Assembly (NCBI RefSeq): GCF_008015755.1
Contig: NZ_SSGF01000006.1
Span: forward strand, 1-64,000
Origin: Methylophilus sp.
Lineage (GTDB): Bacteria > Pseudomonadota > Gammaproteobacteria > Burkholderiales > Methylophilaceae
DNA length: 64,000 nucleotides
Direction: 5' to 3'
The notes below the pieces were generated by a model. The model was not told the DNA's origin, made no database searches, and worked only from the letters and a program-made list of their open reading frames with translations. This document shows positions 9,561 through 19,547 of the stretch, in pieces (positions within the stretch are counted from its first letter, which is position 1; every line of letters begins with the position of its first letter). Both the position numbers and the translations under genes were made by a program.

Positions 9561-9618
9561 AAAAAGTAAAAGCCCGAAAAGACCATGATTTCATTAATAA
9601 ATCATGGCTTTACGGGCT
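9561..9618 (-). terminator. Long hairpin terminator after asd
   Basis: The outer stem pairs AGCCCG (9571-9576) with CGGGCT (9613-9618). The inner stem pairs CCATGATTT (9583-9591) with AAATCATGG (9599-9607). On the minus strand it is followed by TTTACTTTTT, as expected of an intrinsic terminator. It separates asd from fimV, so fimV probably has its own promoter between 9428 and 9560. Confidence 0.85.
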
Positions 9619-9635
9619 GCTACTTAAGCAATTAC

Positions 9636-10748
9636 TTAAGCTTCGACCAGAATTCTCAACATCCGGCGCAAAGGCTCTGCCGCACCCCACAACAATTGGT
9701 CACCCACAGTGAACGCCGACAGATATTCACCGCCCATCGCCAGCTTGCGCAAACGGCCAACTGGCGTGGTCAATGTGCCGGTAATGGCCGCAGGGGTCAG
9801 TTGAGTCATGCTGTCCATACGCTGATTTGTCACCACTTTAGCCCAGTCGTTGGCCTCAGAGAGCATCTGATGGATTTCATCCATAGGCACATCCTGACGC
9901 AACTTGATGGTCAAGGCCTGTGAGTGACAGCGCATGGCGCCGATGCGCACACACAAACCGTCAATTACAATCGGATTAGCTTCACGCCCTAAAATCTTGT
10001 TAGTCTCGACGCCGCCCTTCCACTCCTCTTTGCTCTGGCCATTGCCCAGGTCTTTATCAATCCATGGGATCAGGCTTCCAGCCAGTGGCACACCAAAATT
10101 GGCATGTGGCAAATCATCACTGCGGATGGTATCTGCAACGGTTTGATCAATCTGCAGAATCGCTGAAGCTGGATCTGCGAGCAAACCAGCAACAGAAGCA
10201 TTGATCACACCCATCTGGCTAATCAGTTCACGCATATTCTGCGCACCCGCGCCTGAAGCGGCCTGGTAAGTCATAGACGTTGCCCACTCCACCAGATCAG
10301 CCTTAAACAGGCCATTCAGCGCCATCAACATCAATGACACAGTACAGTTGCCGCCGATCCAGTTTTTGCCGCCTTTGGCCAAGGCATCCTTAATCACATG
10401 CATGTTGACCGGATCCAAGACAATTACCGAGTCTTGCTCCATGCGCAAGGTAGAGGCCGCATCAATCCAGTGCCCTTGCCAGCCCGTGGCGCGCAATTGC
10501 AAAAACACTTCGCTGGTGTAGTCACCACCCTGACAGGTGACAATGACATCCATCTGACGCAATGCATCAATATTTTTAGCATCTTTCAGCGCAGGAGAAT
10601 CCTTGCCTACCTGAGGCGCAGCGCCACCTGTTTGCGAGGTGGTAAAAAACTGCGGCTCAATATCCGCAAAATCATTTTCCTGCATCATGCGCTGCATCAG
10701 CACGGATCCAACCATGCCACGCCAGCCTACAAACCCTACTTTTAACAT
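9636..10748 (-). CDS. asd: Aspartate-semialdehyde dehydrogenase
   Basis: Asd reduces aspartyl phosphate to aspartate semialdehyde with NADPH, feeding lysine/diaminopimelate, threonine and methionine synthesis. The protein has 370 residues. The N-terminal nucleotide-binding motif is [14 protein letters not shown]. The catalytic cysteine lies in [10 protein letters not shown] near residue 135. The [10 protein letters not shown] block and the histidine-containing [13 protein letters not shown] segment are also present. The form matches the gammaproteobacterial-type enzyme. It lies between the leu-side genes and fimV. Confidence 0.97.
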   Translation of the reverse strand: MLKVGFVGWRGMVGSVLMQRMMQENDFADIEPQFFTTSQTGGAAPQVGKDSPALKDAKNIDALRQMDVIVTCQGGDYTSEVFLQLRATGWQGHWIDAASTLRMEQDSVIVLDPVNMHVIKDALAKGGKNWIGGNCTVSLMLMALNGLFKADLVEWATSMTYQAASGAGAQNMRELISQMGVINASVAGLLADPASAILQIDQTVADTIRSDDLPHANFGVPLAGSLIPWIDKDLGNGQSKEEWKGGVETNKILGREANPIVIDGLCVRIGAMRCHSQALTIKLRQDVPMDEIHQMLSEANDWAKVVTNQRMDSMTQLTPAAITGTLTTPVGRLRKLAMGGEYLSAFTVGDQLLWGAAEPLRRMLRILVEA

Positions 10749-10790
10749 AGTGACTCGATATTTCAGCCGGTACTCCCGGCATTAAATTGA

Positions 10791-10910
10791 TTATTTGGAA
10801 GATTTCTGAACCGCTTCGCCCGCTTGTTCAATATCTTTACCCATACCATTAATGGTGTTGCAACCTGCCAATACCAACACCGTCAATACTAATGTCACCC
10901 ATTTCGCCAT
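10791..10910 (-). CDS. Entericidin A/B family small lipoprotein
   Basis: This 39-residue reading frame starts with ATG at 10910 behind GGAGAG and ends at 10791. The N-terminus is a short lipoprotein signal with the lipobox VLAGC. After the cysteine the sequence NTINGMGKDIEQAGEAV is typical of entericidin family proteins (cysteine, then asparagine-threonine, then G-x-G-x-D). Such peptides are anchored in the cell envelope and some act in stress or antidote functions. It lies between yajQ and asd. Confidence 0.85.
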   Translation of the reverse strand: MAKWVTLVLTVLVLAGCNTINGMGKDIEQAGEAVQKSSK

Positions 10911-10926
10911 GCTTCTCTCCCAATGA

Positions 10927-11421
10927 CTAATCTCTGAAATTACCGTATTTTAAAGGGAAATCGGTAATGTTTTTTTTCACAAAAGCAATCGCCTCTTGCA
11001 GCACATCGCGTTTGGCGCCATTCACACGCACCGTGTCACCCTGAATCGTCGCCTGCACCTTCATGCCGCTATCTTTAATCAGCTTGGTGATTTTTTTGGC
11101 CAGATCGCTATCAATGCCATCCTGCACGCGCAGATCCTGTTTCACCTTATTACCAGAGACCTTCTGCACATCCTTGTGTTCCAGACGTTTGGAAGACTCG
11201 GGCTCTTTCTTTTCCATGGATGGCAACAGAATATCTTTCACCTGATCCAATTGGAAATCATTATCACCAAACAGGGTGATGACTTTGTCTTTTTCGTTGA
11301 AATCAATTTTGGCCGACGTGCCCTTGAAGTCATACCGATTGGTGATCTGCTTGCTGGCAGCATCAATCGAGTTCTTCAAGTTCACCATATCGACTTCAGA
11401 CGTAATATCAAAGCTTGGCAT
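10927..11421 (-). CDS. yajQ: YajQ family nucleotide-binding protein
   Basis: The protein is 164 residues, normal for the family, and begins MPSFDITSEVD as YajQ proteins do. Two ferredoxin-like halves are recognisable: the N-terminal NRYDFKGTSAKIDF block and the C-terminal TIQGDTVRVNGAKRDVLQ block. Members bind nucleotides, and a Xanthomonas homologue binds cyclic di-GMP; nothing here shows which ligand is used. It lies 16 bases upstream of the entericidin-like gene. Confidence 0.93.
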   Translation of the reverse strand: MPSFDITSEVDMVNLKNSIDAASKQITNRYDFKGTSAKIDFNEKDKVITLFGDNDFQLDQVKDILLPSMEKKEPESSKRLEHKDVQKVSGNKVKQDLRVQDGIDSDLAKKITKLIKDSGMKVQATIQGDTVRVNGAKRDVLQEAIAFVKKNITDFPLKYGNFRD

Positions 11422-11542
11422 ATATACTCTCTCCTACACCAACTAGAAATTGCGCAGCTTGAGCAAGGCATACGCCCACAGGCAGTACATTAAGTACGAC
11501 AAGAGCGTATAACACCGCTCAAGCAAGCAAGTTTGGTTGGAC

Positions 11543-11854
11543 TTATTCGAAGTGGCAGACGTAGTCTACAGTTTCTAAAACCTCAATATCAAAACTGGAG
11601 TTACCAGGCACCGTAAACTTCTCGCCGCCTTTATAAGTGGTCCAGTTTTCTTCGTCTTTTTGACGTACCTTGCAGACACCGTCATTAATTTCCATCAGCT
11701 CAGGTGAGCCGGTGTTAAATGTCAGTGTGCTAGGGAAAATTACGCCCACGGTACAGCGCGTACCATTAGGGAACAATACGGTGTGGCTAACACATTTGCC
11801 ATCGAAATAAACGTTGGCTTTCTTTTTTACGCTGACATTATCAAATTGCGCCAT
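11543..11854 (-). CDS. ppnP: Pyrimidine/purine nucleoside phosphorylase (cupin fold)
   Basis: PpnP proteins split nucleosides with phosphate into free base and ribose-1-phosphate. The frame encodes 103 residues, with family blocks near the start ([20 protein letters not shown]) and at the C-terminus ([13 protein letters not shown] followed by YVCHFE). It is a compact single cupin domain without a signal peptide, so cytosolic. It lies downstream of leuB, separated from it by 100 bases. Confidence 0.9.
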   Translation of the reverse strand: MAQFDNVSVKKKANVYFDGKCVSHTVLFPNGTRCTVGVIFPSTLTFNTGSPELMEINDGVCKVRQKDEENWTTYKGGEKFTVPGNSSFDIEVLETVDYVCHFE

Positions 11855-11954
11855 TTTAAATTCCTAATTAATTCCAGTTACTACAATCATAGTGACGACT
11901 ATATCTTAAAACCAGGCGGACGGCATGCACAGTCATTCGCCCGCGCAGCCAGTG

Positions 11955-13025
11955 TTACATAGCAGCGACGATCTGGTCACCCATTTCAGAGCAAGAAACT
12001 TTCTTCGTGCCCTCTTCATAGATGTCACCCGTGCGGTAGCCTGCAGCCAATACTTTTTTCACTGCGTTTTCAATGCGGGTTGCGGCTGCTTCGTTGTCAA
12101 AGCTGTAACGCAACATCATAGCCGCCGACAAGATGGTCGCAATCGGGTTCGCCAGGTTTTTACCTGCGATATCTGGTGCTGAGCCGTGTGATGGCTCGTA
12201 CAGGCCTTTTTTGCTTTCATTCAATGAGGCAGATGCCAGCATGCCGATAGAGCCAGTCAACATGGAAGCTTCGTCAGACAAGATGTCACCGAAGATGTTA
12301 CCGGTCACCATCACGTCAAATTGTTTTGGGTTGCGGATCAGCTGCATGGCAGCATTGTCGACATACATATGGCTCAGCTCCACTTCCGGGTACTCTTTCG
12401 CCACGTCAATGACGATTTCTTTCCAGAACTCGGTCGTTTCCAGCACGTTGGCTTTGTCGACAGAACACAGCTTCTTGCCGCGTTTCATGGCAATTTCAAA
12501 TGCCACATGCGCAATACGACGCACTTCAGGCTCGCTGTAAATCATAGTGTTAAAGCCTTCGCGTACGCCCTGCTCGTTGGTACGCATACCACGTGGCTGG
12601 CCAAAATACACGTCACCAGTCAATTCACGCACAATCATGATGTCTAGACCGGCAACTACTTCTGGTTTCAACGTTGAGGCATTTGCCAGCTCGGGGAACA
12701 GTACAGCCGGACGCAGGTTAGCGAACAAACCCAAATCCTTACGAATCGCCAGCAAGCCACGCTCAGGACGCAAAGGGCGATCCAGGGTGTCGTACTGCGG
12801 GCCGCCAACGGCACCTAATAATACGGCGTCCGCTTTGCGACAGATGTCCTGCGTGAACTCAGGATATGGATGACCGTATTGATCATACGCCTGGCCGCCC
12901 AGTGGCGCTTCCGTAAAGGTCATGTCCAGACCTTCTTTTTTCAATACTTCGAGCACGCGCAACGCTTGCGCAATAATTTCCGGGCCGATGCCATCACCAG
13001 GCAACACAGCGATATTTAACGCCAT
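11955..13025 (-). CDS. leuB: 3-isopropylmalate dehydrogenase
   Basis: LeuB oxidises and decarboxylates 3-isopropylmalate to 2-oxoisocaproate with NAD in leucine synthesis. The protein has 356 residues. The motifs are the N-terminal [10 protein letters not shown], the substrate arginines around [12 protein letters not shown] and NLRPAV, and the metal/cofactor region [22 protein letters not shown]. The C-terminal [20 protein letters not shown] determines the cofactor site. It is the last gene of leuC-leuD-leuB. Confidence 0.98.
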   Translation of the reverse strand: MALNIAVLPGDGIGPEIIAQALRVLEVLKKEGLDMTFTEAPLGGQAYDQYGHPYPEFTQDICRKADAVLLGAVGGPQYDTLDRPLRPERGLLAIRKDLGLFANLRPAVLFPELANASTLKPEVVAGLDIMIVRELTGDVYFGQPRGMRTNEQGVREGFNTMIYSEPEVRRIAHVAFEIAMKRGKKLCSVDKANVLETTEFWKEIVIDVAKEYPEVELSHMYVDNAAMQLIRNPKQFDVMVTGNIFGDILSDEASMLTGSIGMLASASLNESKKGLYEPSHGSAPDIAGKNLANPIATILSAAMMLRYSFDNEAAATRIENAVKKVLAAGYRTGDIYEEGTKKVSCSEMGDQIVAAM

Positions 13026-13078
13026 TGTAGAGTTCCTTTATTTTAAAACCCACGCCTATGCATGGGAGATTAATTCAA

Positions 13079-13717
13079 TTAAGCAAACAACCAAGGTTGT
13101 GCCGCTTGATGTTTTTGCTCAAAGGCTTTGATCGCGTCGGCATGCTGCAAGGTCAGGCCGATTTCGTCCAGGCCGTTGAGCAGGTTGTGCTTACGGGTGG
13201 GCGTAATATCAAAGCTGAATGACTGGCCAGACGGCGTGGTCACGACTTGCGCTTCCAAATCAACGTTCAGTGTGTAGCCTTCATTCGCCAAGCACTCTTT
13301 AAACAGGCTATCCACTTGTTCGGAAGAGGCCACAATCGGCAAAATGCCATTTTTGTAGCAGTTATTAAAGAAAATATCGGCAAAGCTAGGCGCAATGATC
13401 ACGCGGAAGCCTTGGTCCTCAATCGCCCATGGCGCGTGCTCACGGGAAGAGCCACAGCCGAAATTGTCACGTGCCAGCAATACTTGCGCGCCTTGGTAAC
13501 GCGGCTGGTTGAGAACAAAGTCCTTATTCAATGGGCGTGTGCTGCAATCCATGCCTGGCTCACCATAGTTGGTGTAACGCCACTCATCAAACAGATAAGG
13601 ACCAAAACCGGAGCGCTTGATGGACTTTAAAAACTGCTTGGGAATAATGGCGTCGGTATCGACGTTAGCGCGGTCAAGCGGACAAACCAGGCCATTTAAA
13701 GTAGTAAATGCTTTCAT
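13079..13717 (-). CDS. leuD: 3-isopropylmalate dehydratase small subunit
   Basis: LeuD is the swivelling subunit of isopropylmalate isomerase and works with LeuC. The protein has 212 residues. It carries the [16 protein letters not shown] block, [12 protein letters not shown], and [17 protein letters not shown]. It starts 12 bases after the leuC stop, so the two subunits are almost certainly co-translated from one message. Confidence 0.98.
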   Translation of the reverse strand: MKAFTTLNGLVCPLDRANVDTDAIIPKQFLKSIKRSGFGPYLFDEWRYTNYGEPGMDCSTRPLNKDFVLNQPRYQGAQVLLARDNFGCGSSREHAPWAIEDQGFRVIIAPSFADIFFNNCYKNGILPIVASSEQVDSLFKECLANEGYTLNVDLEAQVVTTPSGQSFSFDITPTRKHNLLNGLDEIGLTLQHADAIKAFEQKHQAAQPWLFA

Positions 13718-13729
13718 AGTGTTCTCCTC

Positions 13730-15136
13730 TTACGCGCTACGCACGTCCACAAAGTGACCGGCAATCGCAGCAGCAGCAGCCATTTCCGGGCTGACCAGGT
13801 GGGTACGACCACCCGGGCCCTGGCGGCCTTCAAAGTTACGGTTGGAGGTGGAAGCACAACGCTCACCTGGACTCAGGCGATCTGAATTCATGGCCAGGCA
13901 CATGGAACAGCCTGGTTCACGCCATTCAAAACCGGCTTCAATAAAAATCTTGTCCAAGCCTTCAGCCTCAGCCTGGCGCTTGACCTGGCCAGAGCCTGGC
14001 ACCACCATTGCCAGCTTGATATTGCTAGCGACTTTTTTGCCTTTGGCGACACCAGCCGCAGCGCGCAAGTCTTCAATACGTGAGTTCGTGCATGAGCCAA
14101 TAAAAATCTTATCCAGCTGAATTTGATCTAGCGGCGTATTTGCAGTCAGGCCCATATATTTCAAGGCATTTTCGATACTGGTACGCTTGGTCGCATCGGC
14201 TTCTTGTGCCGGATCAGGCACAGTAGAACCAATCGGCAGCACTTGCTCAGGCGACGTGCCCCAAGTCACTTGCGGGGCGATCTCTGCACCATTCAATACC
14301 ACTACCGTGTCAAATGTAGCGTCCGCTTCTGACTTCAGTGTGCTCCAGTAAGTCACGGCCTTGGTCCAGTTGTCGCCTTTAGGCGCATGCAGGCGGCCCT
14401 CAAGGTAAGCCGCTGTTTTCTCGTCCGGCGCCACCAGACCTGCGCGTGCACCGGCTTCAATCGCCATGTTACACAGCGTCATACGACCTTCCATGGACAA
14501 ACCACGAATCACTTCACCACCAAACTCAATGGCATAACCAGTACCGCCAGCGGTACCAATCTTGCCGATAATCGCCAGCGCGACGTCTTTCGCTGTCACG
14601 CCTTTCCCTAGTTGGCCATCTACGCTTACCAGCATGCTTTTAGACTTTTTAGCCACCAGCGTTTGTGTTGCTAAAACATGTTCGACTTCTGAGGTGCCAA
14701 TACCGTGCGCCAAGGCACCAAATGCACCATGGGTAGAGGTGTGGCTATCGCCGCAGACCACAGTCATGCCTGGCAGTGTGGTGCCATTTTCAGGCCCGAT
14801 GACATGAATAATGCCCTGGTCTTTGTTTTTAAACGGGAAATACACCAACGCACCAAACTCTTTAATGTTGTTATCAAGTGTTTCCACTTGCAGGCGAGAG
14901 ATCGGATCTTCAATGCCTTTATCCCAATCTTTGGTCGGTGTATTATGGTCTGGGTTAGCCACAATACTAGAATTACGCCAAGGCTTCCGGCCAGCCAGTC
15001 GCAGCCCTTCAAAAGCCTGTGGGCTGGTGACTTCGTGAACCAGGTGGCGGTCAATGTAAATCAAGCAGGTGCCATCTGCTTCTTCATGCACCACGTGCGA
15101 TTCCCACAATTTGTCGTACAGCGTTTTACCAGCCAT
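13730..15136 (-). CDS. leuC: 3-isopropylmalate dehydratase large subunit
   Basis: LeuC carries the 4Fe-4S cluster of isopropylmalate isomerase. The ATG at 15136 gives 468 residues beginning [16 protein letters not shown] and has AAAGGAA just upstream. A longer frame from a TTG at 15160 was rejected. Cluster cysteines appear in the GSCTNSR motif and in [29 protein letters not shown] is the usual substrate block. It heads the leuCDB operon, and its upstream region is shared with a divergent regulator. Confidence 0.98.
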   Translation of the reverse strand: MAGKTLYDKLWESHVVHEEADGTCLIYIDRHLVHEVTSPQAFEGLRLAGRKPWRNSSIVANPDHNTPTKDWDKGIEDPISRLQVETLDNNIKEFGALVYFPFKNKDQGIIHVIGPENGTTLPGMTVVCGDSHTSTHGAFGALAHGIGTSEVEHVLATQTLVAKKSKSMLVSVDGQLGKGVTAKDVALAIIGKIGTAGGTGYAIEFGGEVIRGLSMEGRMTLCNMAIEAGARAGLVAPDEKTAAYLEGRLHAPKGDNWTKAVTYWSTLKSEADATFDTVVVLNGAEIAPQVTWGTSPEQVLPIGSTVPDPAQEADATKRTSIENALKYMGLTANTPLDQIQLDKIFIGSCTNSRIEDLRAAAGVAKGKKVASNIKLAMVVPGSGQVKRQAEAEGLDKIFIEAGFEWREPGCSMCLAMNSDRLSPGERCASTSNRNFEGRQGPGGRTHLVSPEMAAAAAIAGHFVDVRSA

Positions 15137-15215
15137 GACAGTTCCTTTCTTACCACACAAATATTGATAAATCTTGCGCAGAATACCTAAGTTTTAATAC
15201 CCTTACAAGAAGATA

Positions 15216-15233
15216 GTTTATACTAGTATTAAC
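15216..15233. promoter_or_regulatory. Palindromic operator candidate between leuC and the divergent regulator
   Basis: An 18-bp near-perfect palindrome, GTTTATACTAGTATTAAC (one mismatched pair), lies in the 119-base gap between leuC and the regulator at 15256. It contains TATACT, which could serve as a -10 element. A palindrome in a divergent regulator promoter is a natural autoregulatory site. Binding by this regulator, and any effect on leuC, are inferred. Confidence 0.5.
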
Positions 15234-15255
15234 ACTAACAGGATAAACAAATCAA

Positions 15256-16056
15256 ATGGATACGAGACGACAGGAACTCGCAGAATTTCTACAAGCCATG
15301 CGCCAGCGCGGCTCCCCGGAAGAATTCGGATTCCCGTCCGGTTCGCGCCGCCGCACACAAGGATTACGGCGTGAAGAAGTCGCACAACTGGCAAGCATCA
15401 GTGCCACCTGGTACACCTGGATTGAACAGGCTCGTGAAGTTAATGTCTCAGCTGAAGCGCTGGACAGGCTGGCAACCGCCTTGAAGTTGAGCAAGTCTGA
15501 GCGCAGCTATTTATTTGACATGGCAGACAGACGTGATCCACAAGCACATCAAAGTGAAGTCGACACAGCGCCGGAAACACTCGTTGCCATGCTCGACCAG
15601 ATGCTGATACCCGCCTATGTCATGGGGCGTACCTGGGACATTCTGGCCTGGAACCAGCCAGCAGGCAGATTGTTCACCGGCCTGCTGGATGTGCCGTGGC
15701 CGACGCCTCAGCGCCCTAACCTACTGCGATTTGTATTTACCAATCCGCAAGCCCGTCAGTTTGTGGTTAATTGGGAGATGCGTGCACGTCGACTGGTCGC
15801 AGAATTCCGTGCCGACTGCCGCTCAAGGTTAGAGGAACCTGAGGTCAAGCAACTGGTCAGTGAATTAAGTACCGCCAGCGTGGAATTTACCCAATTTTGG
15901 AAACAGCACGATGTACTGGAAAGACAGGGCGGACAACGTGAATTCCAACATCCAGTGGATGGATTGATTCACTTTCAGCAAGTTACCCTGAAGCCAGTAG
16001 AGCAAGAGCAACTGAAAATGGTACTTTTGCAACCAACAACTACAGCAATTCTGTGA
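15256..16056 (+). CDS. MmyB-type helix-turn-helix transcriptional regulator
   Basis: This 266-residue protein has an N-terminal XRE-like domain at about residues 5-80 (RRRTQGLRREEVAQLASISATWYTWIEQ ...). The C-terminal ligand-binding region at about 100-250 is of the MmyB type, with AYVMGRTWDILAWN and FTNPQARQFVVNWE as typical blocks. Family members are usually local regulators sensing small hydrophobic ligands. It is divergent from leuC and 37 bases upstream of pagP, so pagP and its own promoter are plausible targets. Confidence 0.88.
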   Translation: MDTRRQELAEFLQAMRQRGSPEEFGFPSGSRRRTQGLRREEVAQLASISATWYTWIEQAREVNVSAEALDRLATALKLSKSERSYLFDMADRRDPQAHQSEVDTAPETLVAMLDQMLIPAYVMGRTWDILAWNQPAGRLFTGLLDVPWPTPQRPNLLRFVFTNPQARQFVVNWEMRARRLVAEFRADCRSRLEEPEVKQLVSELSTASVEFTQFWKQHDVLERQGGQREFQHPVDGLIHFQQVTLKPVEQEQLKMVLLQPTTTAIL

Positions 16057-16093
16057 GAAAATGTTAACTAAAAATTAGACTGTTAACCATGTT

Positions 16094-16693
16094 ATGAAAA
16101 TTTATGCGCTCATATTCATCACCACCTTCAGCCTGCATGCAATCGCAGAGCCAGCTGGTGTAGAAACCTCTGCTCCAGACAGACTGACTGATCAAACTCC
16201 TCGCCCGGAAACGCATGACTCCTGGTACGGCATGCTTAAAAACCACCTGAAGGATGTATGGCAAAAATCAGATCAAACTGATTTATATGTGCCGCTCGTT
16301 ACTTATCACAACAGAAGCATGTATTCAAAAGAGAAAATCGACTCTTTTAATGAGCGGCCATGGGGCTTGGGTATCGGCAAATCATATCGAGATGCCAACA
16401 GCAATTGGGATGGCTATTATGTGATGGCATTTAAAGACTCGCATGATGACTGGGAGCCTATTATCGGTTACGGACACGTTAAGAACCTGCTCGGGCAGGC
16501 AAGTGGTTTAAACGCAGGGCTTGGATTGACTGCAGGTTTTACAGCAAGAAGTGACTACAACTACAAGCCACTGCCAGTACTACTGCCAATTGCAGCTGTC
16601 GGCTACGATAAAGTAATCCTTAACGCCACCTATGTACCTGGCACCAAGGGCAATGGCAATGTACTGTTTATGTGGTCAACCGTGGCGTTTTAA
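16094..16693 (+). CDS. pagP: Lipid A palmitoyltransferase PagP
   Basis: PagP is an eight-stranded outer-membrane barrel that moves palmitate from phospholipid to lipid A, which tightens the membrane and reduces immune and peptide attack. The frame encodes 199 residues with a signal peptide at 1-18. The mature part shows PagP blocks: LYVPLVTYHNRSMY with the catalytic-type histidine, NERPWGLGIGKSYRD, GYYVMAFKDSHDDWEP and the C-terminal PGTKGNGNVLFMWSTVAF. It directly follows the MmyB-type regulator on the same strand. Confidence 0.92.
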   Translation: MKIYALIFITTFSLHAIAEPAGVETSAPDRLTDQTPRPETHDSWYGMLKNHLKDVWQKSDQTDLYVPLVTYHNRSMYSKEKIDSFNERPWGLGIGKSYRDANSNWDGYYVMAFKDSHDDWEPIIGYGHVKNLLGQASGLNAGLGLTAGFTARSDYNYKPLPVLLPIAAVGYDKVILNATYVPGTKGNGNVLFMWSTVAF

Positions 16694-16711
16694 CGTGTGC
16701 TTTCTAATGAG

Positions 16712-18280
16712 TTAAACACGAATCAGCTTATACTCCAACGCATCCTTTAACGCCAGCCAGGACGCCTCAATAATGTCTGAGGACACGCCTATGGTGGTCC
16801 AATTGCTTTGCTGGTCTGTAGACTCAATCAGCACGCGCACTTTTGCCGCTGTGGCCTGATTGGAGTCCAGTACCCGCACTTTGTAATCGACCAGTTTAAT
16901 GTCTTTAATCACTGGGAAAAACTGCTCTAGTGCCAGACGCATGGCTTTATCGAGTGCATTCACCGGGCCATCGCCTTGCGCCGTCGCACTCGATGCCTGA
17001 TCATTGACGCAAATCTGAATCGTCGCTGTTGAGTTCTGGCCATCGACTGAGGGTTCATCAATATTGACGTTGTAGTGCTTGAGGCTGAAAAACGGCTCAA
17101 ACTTGCCTAATAGTTTTTGCATCAGCAGGTCAAATGAGCCTTCAGCATTTTCAAACTGGTAACCTTCATGCTCCAGCGCTTTCAACTGTTCCAATATATG
17201 CACTGCGGCCGCAGATTCTTTGGTCAGGCTAGGGTCAATCTGCTGCAACTTGCGCAAAATGGCACCACGACCGGCGACTTCGGACACCAGAATCTGCCGC
17301 TCGTTGCCTACCGTACCAGGATTGATATGCTCGTAGGATTTGGGGTTTTTATTCACGGCGTCAATATGCATACCGCCTTTGTGGGCAAATGCATCCTGCC
17401 CTACATACGGCGCCTTGTCATTAAAGGCAACGTTGGCGACTTCACTGACATACCTTGCGGCAGCGGTTAACTCAGACAACTGCGCCGATGAAATGCAATC
17501 AAAGCCCAGCTTTAACTGCACATTGGGGATGATAGACACCAGGTTTGCATTGCCGCAGCGCTCACCAATGCCATTGATTGTACCCTGCACCTGCGTTGCG
17601 CCTGCCTGCACTGCAGCGACCGAGTTTGCCACCGCCATTTCACAATCATTGTGGCAATGTATGCCGATTTGCACGGATGGGAACCGTTTAACCACTGTCT
17701 CGGTGATGGCCAATACTTCGTTCGGGAACGTGCCGCCGTTGGTATCACACAAGGCTAGCACATCCGCGCCAGCATCCACCGCCGCTTGCAAGGTTTGCAA
17801 CGCATAATCAGCGTTGTCTTTGTAGCCATCGTAAAAATGCTCTGCGTCAAACACCACTTCTTTGCCCTGCGCTTTTAAATAGGAAATGGTGTCACCTATC
17901 ATGGCCAGGTTTTCTGGCAAGGTCGTGCGCAGAATATCCGTGACCTGATAATCCCAGCTTTTGCCAAAAATCGCCACGGCTTGCGTGTTGGCAGACAGTA
18001 ATGACTGCAAGTTTTTATCTTCAGCCGCAGAAATACCGATACGACGCGTGCTGCCAAAAGCAATGATTTTGGCATGTTGCAACTGCAATTCGCCGACGCG
18101 GGCAAAGAACTCTAGGTCTTTAGGATTAGAGCCTGGATTACCTGCTTCGATATAGCCGATGCCCAACTGGTCCAGACGCTGGACCACCTTTAGTTTGTCT
18201 TCTACCGAAAAAGAAACCCCTTGCGCCTGCGCGCCATCACGCAGGGTGGAGTCATAGGCAATCACGCGTCGACTGGCCAT
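16712..18280 (-). CDS. cimA: Citramalate synthase
   Basis: CimA condenses pyruvate and acetyl-CoA to citramalate, the threonine-independent route to 2-oxobutyrate and isoleucine. The protein has 522 residues. The catalytic N-terminal motif YDSTLRDGAQAQGVSFSVEDKL is characteristic of CimA rather than LeuA. The metal-binding histidines lie in GIHCHNDCEMAVANS. The C-terminal allosteric domain of the LeuA-dimer type is present. The product feeds LeuC/LeuD chemistry, and leuCD lie 3 kb away. It begins five bases after the argG stop. Confidence 0.93.
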   Translation of the reverse strand: MASRRVIAYDSTLRDGAQAQGVSFSVEDKLKVVQRLDQLGIGYIEAGNPGSNPKDLEFFARVGELQLQHAKIIAFGSTRRIGISAAEDKNLQSLLSANTQAVAIFGKSWDYQVTDILRTTLPENLAMIGDTISYLKAQGKEVVFDAEHFYDGYKDNADYALQTLQAAVDAGADVLALCDTNGGTFPNEVLAITETVVKRFPSVQIGIHCHNDCEMAVANSVAAVQAGATQVQGTINGIGERCGNANLVSIIPNVQLKLGFDCISSAQLSELTAAARYVSEVANVAFNDKAPYVGQDAFAHKGGMHIDAVNKNPKSYEHINPGTVGNERQILVSEVAGRGAILRKLQQIDPSLTKESAAAVHILEQLKALEHEGYQFENAEGSFDLLMQKLLGKFEPFFSLKHYNVNIDEPSVDGQNSTATIQICVNDQASSATAQGDGPVNALDKAMRLALEQFFPVIKDIKLVDYKVRVLDSNQATAAKVRVLIESTDQQSNWTTIGVSSDIIEASWLALKDALEYKLIRV

Positions 18281-18285
18281 AAAAA

Positions 18286-19509
18286 TTATTTTTTACGGTT
18301 ATGCAGGTTTGCTGCGATGCGCATACGTAAGGCATTGAGTTTGATAAAGCCGCCAGCGTCTTTTTGATCGTAAGCGCCTTTATCGTCTTCAAACGTCGCA
18401 ATGGTCGAGTCAAACAATGAATCTGTCTTGCTGTCACGGCCAACCACTATCACATTGCCCTTATACAGCTTGACGCGCACCCAGCCATTCACGGTGGCTT
18501 GTGTATGATCGATCAGCGTTTGCAATGCTACGCGCTCCGGACTCCACCAGTAACCGTTGTAGATCAGGCTGGCGTAACGTGGCATCAAGTCATCTTTCAG
18601 ATGCGCCACTTCACGGTCTAATGTAATACTTTCAATCGCACGGTGTGCTTTGAGGATAATGGTGCCGCCTGGCGTTTCGTAGCAGCCGCGTGACTTCATG
18701 CCCACATAACGGTTTTCAACCAGGTCCAGGCGACCGACACCGTGTTTACCACCGATGCGGTTCAATTCAGCCAAAATCTCGTGCGCTTTCATGGATTTGC
18801 CATTCAAAGCCACAATGTCACCATTCTTGAACTCGATATCCAGGTACTCAGGCGCATCGGGTGCTTTTTCCGGTGACACAGTCCAGCGCCACATATCTTC
18901 TTCCGCTTCGGCAGACGGGTCTTCCAAATGTCGGCCTTCGTAAGAGATATGCAACAGGTTAGCATCCATAGAATATGGGCTACCGCCTTGCTTATGTTTC
19001 ATCTCAACTGGAATACCATGTTTTTCGGCATAAGCCAGCAGCTTTTCACGCGACAGCAAATCCCACTCGCGCCATGGAGCAATGATTTGGATATTTGGGT
19101 TCAGCGCATAAGCACCCAGCTCAAAACGTACCTGGTCGTTGCCTTTACCGGTGGCGCCGTGAGAAATCGCATCGGCCTTGGTCTCGTTGGCAATTTCAAT
19201 CAGCCGCTTGGCAATCAATGGACGTGCAATCGAGGTACCCAACAGGTATTCACCTTCATAAACCGTGTTGGCGCGGAACATTGGGAACACAAAGTCACGC
19301 ACAAACTCTTCACGCAGGTCATCAATGTAAATCTCGCTGACGCCAAATTTTTTGGCTTTTTCACGTGCTGGCTCCAACTCTTCACCTTGACCCAAGTCAG
19401 CGGTAAATGTCACCACTTCACATTGATAGGTATCTTGCAACCACTTCAAAATTACCGAGGTATCCAGGCCGCCGGAATAGGCCAATACCGCTTTTTTAAT
19501 ATCGCTCAT
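18286..19509 (-). CDS. argG: Argininosuccinate synthase
   Basis: ArgG joins citrulline and aspartate with ATP in arginine synthesis. The protein has 407 residues. The N-terminal PP-loop [16 protein letters not shown] is intact. Substrate blocks include [13 protein letters not shown], the [14 protein letters not shown] segment and [11 protein letters not shown]. It lies between argF and cimA in a compact minus-strand gene row. Confidence 0.98.
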   Translation of the reverse strand: MSDIKKAVLAYSGGLDTSVILKWLQDTYQCEVVTFTADLGQGEELEPAREKAKKFGVSEIYIDDLREEFVRDFVFPMFRANTVYEGEYLLGTSIARPLIAKRLIEIANETKADAISHGATGKGNDQVRFELGAYALNPNIQIIAPWREWDLLSREKLLAYAEKHGIPVEMKHKQGGSPYSMDANLLHISYEGRHLEDPSAEAEEDMWRWTVSPEKAPDAPEYLDIEFKNGDIVALNGKSMKAHEILAELNRIGGKHGVGRLDLVENRYVGMKSRGCYETPGGTIILKAHRAIESITLDREVAHLKDDLMPRYASLIYNGYWWSPERVALQTLIDHTQATVNGWVRVKLYKGNVIVVGRDSKTDSLFDSTIATFEDDKGAYDQKDAGGFIKLNALRMRIAANLHNRKK

Positions 19510-19547
19510 CTAAATTATCCCAAACTGAATTCATCAGGCCTGTGAAA

